Below, piece after piece: positions 22,192-30,184 of a stretch of 64,000 nucleotides of DNA. A program made the translations under genes and the position numbers. Source of the stretch: Phytophthora sp. 'mugwort' (lineage: Eukaryota; Oomycota; Peronosporomycetes; Peronosporales; Peronosporaceae). The stretch lies in contig JAUCEF010000007.1 of NCBI GenBank assembly GCA_033558025.1, positions 2,480,001 through 2,544,000 on the forward strand, given 5' to 3'. Positions within the stretch are counted from its first letter, which is position 1, and each line of letters opens with the position of its first letter. Below the pieces are notes generated by a model. That model was not told the origin of the DNA, did no database searches, and worked only from the letters and a program-made list of their open reading frames with translations.

Positions 22192-23665
22192 GATTCTATA
22201 TTAGACAAACGATCTTTTAACCTATCTATCTCACCCAAAATATGTTGAATCATTTTCATGTTGTATGCAGCAATCCGACTGTAATCAACGTTAAGTTGCG
22301 TATTGGCAGGTTCAAGCGATGGGTCTTCGCCTTCCTGAATATCATCGCGATAGAAGACACTGATTAAATCGGTTAGGTGGGATAAGAAAATGTCTTGAGC
22401 TATGAGGCCTACCTCTTGACCAGGTCTATTTTCCGATTCGATCAGTCATACAAAACTACATCACAGTTATCGTAGAGACGCTTGATGCGTTCGAGTGGTG
22501 CAATCTGATGTTCTTCTTCAATCGGCGGTCGCTCGTCATCGCCATGGCTGTACAGGCGATGTATCCTCCGAATATAGCCGCCACAGAATATGTGATCGGA
22601 CCAAGAGTGGATTCTGTAGCTCCACTATCTGTTCTGAGGCGATACACTGTCGTTCCGCCTGCTCCAGATACAAAATGGTTGCTGCCAGGGACGTGCTGTG
22701 GAGCTGAAGGACTTGTAGTACCAAGACCAAGACGTCCTGTCGTAGTTAGGATCATAGACGTCGAGTTATTGACCCCAAATCTGAGGTCGTTGTTTGTGAT
22801 GTTCCCGATCCATGACGCGTTGCTACTTGTGGAATTAGCTCCATTATGGACTTCGATTTGGAACTGGACGGGAGTTATGTTTGATCCCGAAAACGTAAGC
22901 ATTCGCGTATAACTGCCATCCAATAGTCAAAGCCCGAGCCCTTATCGAGAAATACTCATTCGTTGGTGTGGAGTGGATACCGAGCTCTGTCAGTGATCCT
23001 ACTGTTGTTATGTTTTCTTGGTTGCCATATGCTAAGAACCCATTGATGAACCCGCCACAATCGATGTTTCCGGTCGTATTTAGGCTTGATAATGACAACG
23101 AGCTCGGGACGCTCGTCAAAAAGCTGGAGAGATCATAATACGTCGAACCCTGTCGTAAGTTCGTGCAACTAATTGTACTTGCCGATACCATATTAATATT
23201 TGCGATATTTAAACTCGAGTCGCATAGTAAAAATTTATTTGCCGTCGCGCTACCAAAAGTAACTCCGCTTATGTATTCAAGAAGACTTAAATCGTACATA
23301 GTCCCGTTCTGGCGATATTCTCGACAATCGATGTAGCTTGATGCGCCTGTTATCGATATCGAGCGCGATGATCCACTGAACGATAAATTTCCAACCGAAG
23401 TGATATTCGGTTGGGAAGCTGTTTGTAGCGTGCCAGTAAGGTTAGTGGCACTTAGCAATGAAATACCGGAGACATTACCCGAAGCACCGAGAACGAGAGC
23501 AGATCCTATCGATGCCGTTCCGGGCACTACTCCACTAAGGTAGCTCATCCTGTAGTCACCCTTACTCAAATATAGTGTCTGTGCATAGTCAGAAGTTAGA
23601 TAGCCAATTGAATCTAATGAGAGATAGAACGCGGGGTTATAGATGGATGAAAAACCAGAACTCAT
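22188..23665 (-). pseudogene. fibre-like protein with C-terminal peptidase S74 (intramolecular chaperone) domain, frameshifted
   Basis: The ATG at 23665 (MSSGFSSIYNPAFYLS) opens a long Ser/Thr/Gly/Asn-rich beta-repeat region with units such as TASQPNITSVGNLSFSG and ENITTVGSLTELG. This is typical of trimeric viral fibres. The frame changes in the 22844-22923 overlap. It continues with GRLGLGTTSP and the S74 opening TSDRRLKKNI (~22530). It then shifts again near 22440 and ends with GLIAQDI...LNVDYSRIAAYNMKMIQ and a short coiled coil, with TGA at 22190-22188. In phage and giant-virus fibres the S74 domain trimerises and is autocleaved. Adsorption to a host cell is the inferred role. It is divergent from the ATPase gene over a 33-bp spacer. 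Confidence 0.85.
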
Positions 23666-23698
23666 TTTGTTTAATCCTATATAGATCAAACGATAATC
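23666..23698. promoter_or_regulatory. 33-bp bidirectional promoter with palindromic CTATATAG
   Basis: The spacer between the divergent fibre and ATPase ATGs contains ATCCTATATAGATC. The CTATATAG core is self-complementary, so both genes have the same box about 10-22 bp from their start codon. Similar boxes precede many other element genes. Confidence 0.6.
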
Positions 23699-24382
23699 AT
23701 GAGCGGTATTCCAGATTTCGGTGCATCCTTGCCAAAAAAGTTCAAGTCGGCATCGATGAAAGATACCCCTGATTTGGGTATCAAATCACTATTCAGAATG
23801 ATTGTGTTGGGACCTTCGTTTTCAGGGAAGAACAACCTCTGTATGTTCATTCTCAAGCATTCTCCACACGTCTTTGCGCATCTAACGATCATTGCACGTA
23901 ATCCTCATCAGGAATTGTACGAATATTTGCGCGATAAGTTGGAAGCCTTCATTACCTTTGCTGACTCTGATTCACCCCCAAGCGTTGATCAAACCCGTCG
24001 GACATCGATGAGTTCTAACAAACCTGAGCTTGTGATCATAGACGATTACAGCAATGATAAGCTACTTCAGAAGAATATTTTCTCACATTATTTTACTCGC
24101 GGACGCCATTTCAAACTGAGTACTATATTCCTATCTCACAGCTACTTTGCCACTGATAAGATGATTCGTTTGAATGCTGAGTGCGTTTCTATCCTAAAAG
24201 CTAACTCGAAACGTGATTTGGTCATGGTTGTCAAGGATTTCAATATTCGGGGTGTTGATGAGCGATCAATTGTATATTACTACAATAAGGCGACTGAACG
24301 TAAAGGACAGATGTTGTTCGTGGATTCAGTCAAAGGTCAGCTTCGGTACAATTTCGATAAGCCGATCGATATTGAGCAATAA
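23699..24382 (+). CDS. FtsK/HerA-type genome packaging ATPase (A32-like)
   Basis: Intact, 227 aa. A P-loop reads IVLGPSFSGKNNLC (~residue 38) and a Walker B reads ELVIIDDYS (~104). A downstream TIFLSHSYF region resembles the sensor segment of A32-like packaging ATPases. In these viruses the enzyme pumps DNA into preformed capsids. The residue after the P-loop Lys is Asn rather than Ser/Thr, a change that could weaken Mg2+ binding. It lies next to both capsid genes. Confidence 0.88.
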   Translation: MSGIPDFGASLPKKFKSASMKDTPDLGIKSLFRMIVLGPSFSGKNNLCMFILKHSPHVFAHLTIIARNPHQELYEYLRDKLEAFITFADSDSPPSVDQTRRTSMSSNKPELVIIDDYSNDKLLQKNIFSHYFTRGRHFKLSTIFLSHSYFATDKMIRLNAECVSILKANSKRDLVMVVKDFNIRGVDERSIVYYYNKATERKGQMLFVDSVKGQLRYNFDKPIDIEQ

Positions 24383-24394
24383 TTTGGAAATATT

Positions 24395-25295
24395 TTGGAT
24401 GAATCAATATACACCAATACAATGGCAAGTTTTGTTAAACTCGATTCCACTAACCTCGTTCAAGATGGGTACAACACCACATGGAAATACAGCTTCCCTG
24501 GTAGTGCTGCCGATTTTAAGGACGTAGCGTGCGATGTTCAATCGATCTCGATGTATAATACTGAGTACAACATTGACGCAGCTCAATTCTGGAACAATAC
24601 CTTCAAAATTGAGATTCCAACCGCTGGAACCACATACACTGTATCTGTTAGCTTGCTTGATGGACTTTACAGTTATACTGATATTAATCGAAGCATTCAG
24701 ACAGCTCTCGTAAACGCCGGAGCTTATTTAATTAACCCATCTGGTGAGAACGTTTTCTATATTCAACTAACGGAAAACAGCGTTTATTACGCGGCTCAGT
24801 TCGATTTTAGCGCTACTCCAACGACACTTCCTACGGCAGGTGGCACTTGGGCACGACCGGCACGTGGTCTTTTCTCCTCTGGCGGTACTAGTCTCCCTAC
24901 GACGACTCGTGTCCCACGCCTAATCATCGATAACGCCTCTTTTGGGAAGGTAGTAGTACGACTGCTGGTACGTATCCTTCAGCGTCTGCAACGGTTTCAA
25001 GTGCTCAGCTCTCAAATATCATTCCTCAGATTCATCCTACATCTTCTTACATTGTTCGATGCGACCTGATCAAAAACGAATATGTCGCGTCCGGTGATAT
25101 TCTTAGTGAATTTGATCGCGGCGATGCTCAAGTTGGTCAACTAATCAGCTATAAGCCGAGTCAGTATGCTTGGATGAACTGTCATAATGGAGCGCGCACC
25201 TCAATCACGATCAGTATCTATAATCAAAACGATCAGAAGGTTAAGTTCCGCAACACTTCTGTCTCGATCATGCTTCTGCTTCGTCCAAAAAAATA
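24395..25295 (+). pseudogene. minor capsid (penton) protein, one frameshift
   Basis: The likely start is ATG 24422 (MASFVKLDSTNL), with 24395 as an in-frame alternative. The first block runs to ~24960 and the frame changes before 24990. It resumes with SAQLSNIIPQIHPTSSYIV and ends FRNTSVSIMLLLRPKK at 25295. About 290 residues, beta-rich, with a C-terminus typical of single-jelly-roll minor capsid proteins of Polintons and virophages. It follows the ATPase directly and would form capsid vertices. Only one indel was noticed. Confidence 0.75.
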
Positions 25296-25344
25296 AGAAA
25301 AAATAAAAGCGTTTTTTTTGGTTCGTTCGTTCGCGCAAGAAGAA

Positions 25345-26088
25345 TTAATTTAATCGAAAGGATCCAGCAACCATTGCTTTCTTGCGCTTAGCACGCAAAG
25401 CGGCCATCTTAGCTTTCATTTCTGGACTGCCTTTTGCTGGTTTCTTCTTAGGCACTCCTACACCATAACGTCTCTTTACCTCACCTCGAATCGATTTGAC
25501 CAGGTTCTCATGCTCTGGCTTGGCTGCTTTTGTTAGTAGATACTTCTCCCCCGCATCGACCGCATCGGTTAGAACACCCTTACGTTTAGCGTAGGATAAA
25601 ACACGCTTGGCCCCTTTCTTAACATCAGCCACCGAAATACGTCCACCTTCTTTCTCTACATCGCTGTCAGAGTCGTATAGGCCAACTCCTGTCAATGACT
25701 TAATAGTTGCTCTTGCGGGGATTGCTGCTTGAGGGGCTCCAAACGCCGTCGCAAGAGCTGGCACTGCCGCATCCAGCCCCCTGCTGAGCAAACCGCTATC
25801 TTTAACGAATCTGAAGGCACTTGATAAACCCGATTTGATTTTACTCCAAATGGATCCTCCTTGGGCTCGCTTATAACCCTTCTTAATTTCATGTCTGGTA
25901 ATGTCAAGACGCACGCCGCGACCTGCCTTGCGAGCTTTGATCGCCTTCTCGTAAGAGGTTGGATGAAGATGGATAACAGAGCCACTGCCCTTGAGTTGAT
26001 CAGCTGTCAGACTTAGCTTACCTATCTTGAGAGGTTTGGTCAGCTTGGGAGCTGGAACATCGCTGGAAATCGTTAATTCGCGATACAT
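25345..26088 (-). CDS. basic, membrane-active-like virion protein with protease cleavage-site matches
   Basis: Intact, 247 aa. The ATG at 26088 follows a GCTATATAGC box. The protein is strongly basic with an amphipathic stretch (IWSKIKSGLSSAFRFVKDSG) and an Ala-rich hydrophobic stretch. Its tail is Lys/Arg-rich. LKGSG (~residues 33-37) and LTGVG (~132-136) match the adenain pattern (L/I/M)xGxG, and AQGG lies between them. Adenovirus pVI and pX precursors have this combination of basic charge, amphipathic helix and maturation sites. The role as a core or membrane-lytic virion protein is inferred. The protease gene is immediately upstream on the same strand. Confidence 0.75.
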   Translation of the reverse strand: MYRELTISSDVPAPKLTKPLKIGKLSLTADQLKGSGSVIHLHPTSYEKAIKARKAGRGVRLDITRHEIKKGYKRAQGGSIWSKIKSGLSSAFRFVKDSGLLSRGLDAAVPALATAFGAPQAAIPARATIKSLTGVGLYDSDSDVEKEGGRISVADVKKGAKRVLSYAKRKGVLTDAVDAGEKYLLTKAAKPEHENLVKSIRGEVKRRYGVGVPKKKPAKGSPEMKAKMAALRAKRKKAMVAGSFRLN

Positions 26089-26111
26089 TTTGCTATATAG
26101 CTTGAAACATT

Positions 26112-26483
26112 TTATGTAAGAATTGTCAAATTTAGATCTTTCATATTTTTGAATAAATTAGGTTGCTTTGAGTAAAGCCACAGAATGCAAAATGGTCCGC
26201 AATAGTCTCCATAAGTACCTTGGAACTGTTTTGGATTGTATCGCCCTATTCCAAACTTCGTAGGAGCTGCTTCACCCATACTATCAAAGTAAGTATTATC
26301 ACAAACACAAACCCAGTGTCCTACATCCATATCGGGTTGTCGTAGCAAAATCAGATATGAATCTTTCTTCGGAAGCGGATTTGTGTTCTCACTTAACTCA
26401 AAGATATCATCGAGGTGAACCCCAATACGCTTGGCAAGTTCAATGAGATCATGATCGGATGTGATAGGCTTGACGAGCTCCAT
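26112..26483 (-). CDS. adenain-like maturation cysteine protease
   Basis: Intact, 123 aa from ATG 26483 (MELVKPITSDHDL); an upstream extension to 26543 is less likely because the promoter boxes lie there. The catalytic residues of the C48/C5 protease fold are visible in order: His in DVGHWVCV (~63), Asp in YFDSMGE (~74), Gln in NPKQFQG (~91) and Cys in DYCGPFCIL (~100). In Polintons this enzyme processes capsid-associated precursors. Its candidate substrate is encoded next door. It is divergent from the MCP gene. Confidence 0.9.
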   Translation of the reverse strand: MELVKPITSDHDLIELAKRIGVHLDDIFELSENTNPLPKKDSYLILLRQPDMDVGHWVCVCDNTYFDSMGEAAPTKFGIGRYNPKQFQGTYGDYCGPFCILWLYSKQPNLFKNMKDLNLTILT

Positions 26484-26530
26484 AATAATTAATTTAACAA
26501 AACTATATTGTTCGAGATATAGATTCAACG
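26484..26530. promoter_or_regulatory. bidirectional promoter between protease and major capsid genes
   Basis: This 47-bp AT-rich spacer contains CTATATTG toward the protease and GAGATATAG 12 bp before the MCP ATG. It is the second divergent element promoter with ATATAG boxes facing both ways. Confidence 0.55.
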
Positions 26531-28262
26531 ATGTCTGAAACACAACTTTCCGCGCCCACCAATACCTTTACCAGAGCTCGCTAAAGAGTGATCCGAAGAT
26601 TAAGGTCTCCTCTGGCAAGCGGGTGCCTTTTGTTATCGACCTTAACCAAGGTTCATACCAAAACGGAGTTATCACTATCGATGCACGTCCCAGCTTAATG
26701 GTAGTGAAGGATTTGCCTGCCTCCGCGATGCTTACATTATGCTACCATACAAGGTTTCGATGAAGAACACGCACGCTAAAAATGCACAGGCTCCAGCCAA
26801 CCGATTCTGTGTCAGTCTAAAGTGTGGCAATTTTAACGTCATCGATTCGATGTCGCTTGAACTCAATGGTAAGACTATTGTCTCGATGGCAGACTATAAG
26901 CTGTTCTGGAGCAATATCCGCGCTCAGACCGGGTACAGCCCTCAGTATGTTGAGAAGCAGGGTGCTGAATCGTTTCTATACCCGGATGCTGCTCAATCAA
27001 CCAAATACAGTGGTTCTGCCGCTACTACTAGAGACGGGTATTCGAATAACACTTCAATCTCGACCACCTTTGTCGCCGGTACTGTTTCTGCTACAGCGTC
27101 GGTTGCAAATGATGGTTTTGCGAAGCGCCTTCTTTCAAACCCTCCAAATGCTGGAGCTGACTCATCTACGACGTGGCCGTCTACGGGTGCCGCATCTGCA
27201 AGCACTACCATTGCTAATCAACTTGGTCGTGGTGCGTTCGTAGCTGGCACTGGTACAGCTTGTTCTATTATGGGGATGTGGAACTACATGCTAAAAATCA
27301 AATTAACTGACCTCCATCCAGTATTTAAGGAGCTTGACTTGATGGCTAACCCACAAATTCGTCTTCGTTTCCGCGTTAATCAGGGTACTTCAGCTATTGA
27401 TATTTATAGCTCCAGTAGAATGACGCTAACGAGTACTACACTATCGAGCGGTAATACCTGTCCAGTGATGGTTGCTTCTGCGACCAGCCCAAATCCAATG
27501 TACAGTGCAATTTCTGGTGTTGGTTGCTTGGCCGTTTCTTGGGGTGCTGTTGTCAATTCGCTTGAACCTACAATTGATGGTATCTACATGCCTTTCACTA
27601 CGTCTCGTCTGTATGTCCCTTTCGTTCATTTGGAGAACCCTCAGGCTATCATCTCTAAGCCTGTTAAGAAGGTTCGCTACAACGATTGCTATGCCCAATG
27701 GTTCTACCAGCGCGCTGGTATCGGTAAGCAATCGACTCAGCTTAATGCTGCATCTGATCTACAGCTATCAGCCTCTGTCAAGAACGCTAAGTTTGTCATT
27801 CTCCTTCCATTCGCTGAGCAGACTGGTAGTTTTGCTTCTGCAGCTGTACAGCAATTTCAGAGTCCTTTCGACTCGGCGCCTTGGACGCTCCACCCCGGTA
27901 GTTCGATTCGAAACTTTAACGTGCGCATTGGTTCGCAACAGACCTTCGATATTAGCCATGACTACGACTTCCACCACTTCACTAATGAAATCGCTAAGAT
28001 TGCTTCGATTAACGGTGATCGAACTCCCGAGCTGGTGAATGGTCTTCTTGACTATCAGACTTGGTCGCTAACTAACCGTGTTCTAATTGCTGATGTCAGT
28101 CGTCTAACCGAACGTGATGTTCCGCAGGCCATTCAGATCGCCGGCGTTAATGCTGGATGCCAGGGTACAAACATGCTTGTTTTGGTTGTGAGCGAACAAG
28201 AGCTCTCCTACGACCGTCTATCGGGTGAGGTTCTTGATTATACCACTGCTGAATTTAATTAA
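26531..28262 (+). pseudogene. double-jelly-roll major capsid protein (MCP), N-terminal frameshifts
   Basis: The ATG at 26531 (MSETQLSAPTNTFTR) follows a GATATAG box. The frame shifts near 26578 and again near 26738. From there it is open for ~507 codons to TAA at 28262. The long block has the composition and length of a Polinton MCP: a Ser/Thr/Gly-rich beta protein with SMSLELNGKTIV near its start and YDRLSGEVLDYTTAEFN at its end. The full length would be ~575 residues. The nearby ATPase, minor capsid and protease genes support the call. Two indels in the first 70 codons are the only breaks seen. Confidence 0.85.
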
Positions 28263-28282
28263 TATTTTTTTTGCTATAGAGA

Positions 28283-28420
28283 ATGTCTTATCCTCATGAA
28301 ATGATAAAGCATTTATCCTTCCTTGGTACCTTCAAAAAAATTAGGATGCCAATCACGAATCGCAACGGCGGTGATAATAATGCCCATGAGTGGATATATT
28401 GGTTAAAAGAAGTGATCTAA
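28283..28420 (+). CDS. small element ORF (45 aa)
   Basis: The ATG at 28283 lies 6 bp after GCTATAG, the element's usual spacing of box to ATG. It encodes MSYPHEMIKHLSF and ends HEWIYWLKEVI. Its stop overlaps the end of the convergent gene at 28417. I do not recognise the family. Support comes mainly from the promoter box. Confidence 0.4.
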   Translation: MSYPHEMIKHLSFLGTFKKIRMPITNRNGGDNNAHEWIYWLKEVI

Positions 28421-28719
28421 TTCAATTCCTTGAGTAGCTTAGGACACTTCTCGATTACAAACTGACTCTTACGTAGCCAATCAATATAATTAGAATCCAT
28501 AAGACTGATCTGCTTTAGCGTCTTACCTCGGTATTTACCCCAAATCATCATATACGAGTTATCATTGTTCAGGAATTTCGTACATAGCAAACTCTTGATA
28601 TCATCACTAATGTTGAGACTGAGTTGGTTATTAATCCAGCGACAATAACCAGGATCGGAAGCAAACACTTCCTCAATTGACTTGTTCTTGTATTTTCCAA
28701 AAGTTAGTTCGAGCGACAT
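28417..28719 (-). CDS. two-repeat small protein of ExoX C-terminal/DUF3820 type
   Basis: Intact, 100 aa. Two similar units are visible: FGKYKNKSIEEVFASDPGYC and, ~50 residues later, WGKYRGKTLKQISLMDSNYI. The (F/W)GKY(K/R)xKx(I/L) plus DxxYxxW pattern is that of exodeoxyribonuclease X-like C-terminal/DUF3820 domains. A nucleic-acid role is inferred. The ATG is preceded by ATGTATATAGATAC. Confidence 0.6.
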   Translation of the reverse strand: MSLELTFGKYKNKSIEEVFASDPGYCRWINNQLSLNISDDIKSLLCTKFLNNDNSYMMIWGKYRGKTLKQISLMDSNYIDWLRKSQFVIEKCPKLLKELN

Positions 28720-28781
28720 GTTATTAGTTAGGTGTATCTATATACATAGGGTCTTAACTTTGTGAGAAAAAAATAAAATAA

Positions 28782-29096
28782 TTAAGTAGCTTGCTTACCA
28801 TTTACTATAGTCCGGACCCCACCACCCAAGATCTTGCGGATATGCATTGTCTTTATCCACTTCGAATGCTTCTTTATTAAGTGCTTTGCAAAGTTCCATC
28901 TCTTCATCGATGATCCGCACAAGCAAGTGATTCTTTCATTCATCGGAGCTGAAATTATTTTTTTCATCATATCTTCACTGACTTCTGGTGAGAAAATTTC
29001 AGCGGGAGGAAACTTCGATAATATGTGCATACCACAACGCTCTTGCGATGGCTTTGCATTACACTTTAATCCACTAACCAAAATGTAATTGCACAT
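28782..29096 (-). CDS. small Cys/His-rich (zinc-binding-like) protein
   Basis: Intact, 104 aa. An N-terminal CNYILVSGLKC..C..H cluster is followed by CLCGSSMKRWNFAKHLIKKH, a C2H2-like spacing. It is the last gene before the right terminal repeat. The box AGTATATAATC lies upstream. Function unknown; it could be a regulator of the element. Confidence 0.5.
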   Translation of the reverse strand: MCNYILVSGLKCNAKPSQERCGMHILSKFPPAEIFSPEVSEDMMKKIISAPMNERITCLCGSSMKRWNFAKHLIKKHSKWIKTMHIRKILGGGVRTIVNGKQAT

Positions 29097-29174
29097 TCCT
29101 ATTATCGATTATATACTTAGTATTTTCTTATCAGGCTCAAGTCGTTTTACCCTTTGAAATTTTTTTACCAATCA

Positions 29175-29348
29175 AGCGGTTCTGAAACTACCCTAAGACC
29201 CAAAAGACGTGGCTTTCGCTCTCAGGTGGTCGAGAGGTTGCGTCGTCAAAACAGCACCTGGTCCGAAAGAAGGTTCCAGGATTGTTCTCGCCGGTAAATT
29301 ACGGAAAGTAAAAAAACCTGCCGGCGTAATGTTAAATGACCCACTACT
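29175..29348. repeat. right terminal inverted repeat of the Polinton
   Basis: The reverse complement of 10668-10840 over ~173 bp, ending ATGACCCACTACT. It differs at few positions, e.g. ATTTAAC versus ATGGAAC near the tip. Confidence 0.93.
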
Positions 29349-29354
29349 CCTGTT
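29349..29354. repeat. 6-bp target site duplication, right copy (CCTGTT)
   Basis: Identical to 10662-10667. It lies within gene A codons that read KRKQ on the minus strand. Confidence 0.92.
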
Positions 29355-29800
29355 TTCGCTTGTAGCGCTGCGCCATGTTGTAATACTCCTCCACCTCAGC
29401 AACAGCTCCATCCGATCGCAGTAACTTGTGCTTGGAACGCAGAGAATGCAACTGCTCGGTGAGGTCTACTACTTCCTTCCTCAGGTCCAGCAGCTCGTGT
29501 TTCTTGCGGTACCGATGGCGTCGCGCGCTCACCGCCACTTGCGCCCGCCGCTTCGCCTTGCGGTCCGTCATTTTATCTCCCACTGATAGTGCTGCACGAA
29601 CAAACACGGGTGAGTCCGGCGAAGCACTAATGCCGTCCGTGCTCTGTGTCCTTGTTGTTTTTCCGATCTGGAGCTTGTTGTCGTCCGTCATGGGCATCTC
29701 ATCGGCCTGGAACAGGAACTCGGACAGCAAATTAATGTCGAAATTGCACGGCCCACGGAGCCCGCATTAACCAGTCCGTCGCCGAGATCGGTCATGTGTT
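29349..29800 (-). pseudogene. bZIP/M96 gene A, 5' half (severed by the Polinton)
   Basis: The open block 29730-29344 encodes the acidic N-terminus, a bZIP basic region (KRRAQVAVSARRHRYRKK) and a Leu zipper. It breaks off at YNMAQRYKRKQ where the element begins. The expected start, a Met near 29800 (MQHMTDLGDG), is in another frame, so a frameshift or small intron lies near 29745. Val again replaces the invariant bZIP Asn. The gene continues at 10667. Confidence 0.8.
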
Positions 29801-30184
29801 GCATGGTGTACAGGATGATGCTAGCAAGTATCACTTGCCGTATTTGCGGACCAGCTCGTAGACGGAGCAATGTCCACTTCCACTGAGCTTTCATGGTTGA
29901 GATTCGTCGACAATTTCGGTTCACGTAATCGACGACAATTTGTTTGTTTGTTTTATATAAGTACTGTACTTACACAGAGGGAGTTGAAATATTTATCTTA
30001 TTTTAGGGTCAGGAGAATATTATGATGTCTACTACTGTGGTCTACGCGACGTAAATGGTGCATACCTACAGTGCTTGTCGCGCAGGGCAGCTAAGATAGA
30101 CAGAAAAAAAAACTGTACATCATGCCTACGCCGACAAGAAGACTCTCCTGACGTTGCCGTATCTTGAGCGAGCATCGCGTCGCA
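29801..30184. other. intergenic between bZIP genes A and B
   Basis: A 380-bp stretch upstream of gene A and downstream of gene B. It holds no recognisable gene and is AT-rich around 29940-30000. Confidence 0.4.

Larger units (their letters stand above)
10668..29348. mobile_element. Maverick/Polinton-like endogenous viral element, 18.7 kb
   Basis: The boundaries are set by inverted repeats of ~173 bp starting 5'-AG and by a perfect 6-bp target duplication. Inside are pPolB, RVE integrase, adenain-like protease, packaging ATPase, MCP and minor capsid protein, the defining Polinton set. There is also a fibre with an S74-type domain, a basic virion protein, two DUF-like small proteins and a Crinkler gene. 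The element sits in the leucine-zipper region of a host bZIP gene. ATPase, protease and basic virion protein are open. Polymerase, integrase, fibre, minor capsid, the MCP N-terminus and a large unknown gene contain frameshifts or stops. The element is visibly more AT-rich than the host genes around it. It could once have been a virus-like particle producer; as it stands it appears non-autonomous. Confidence 0.93.
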
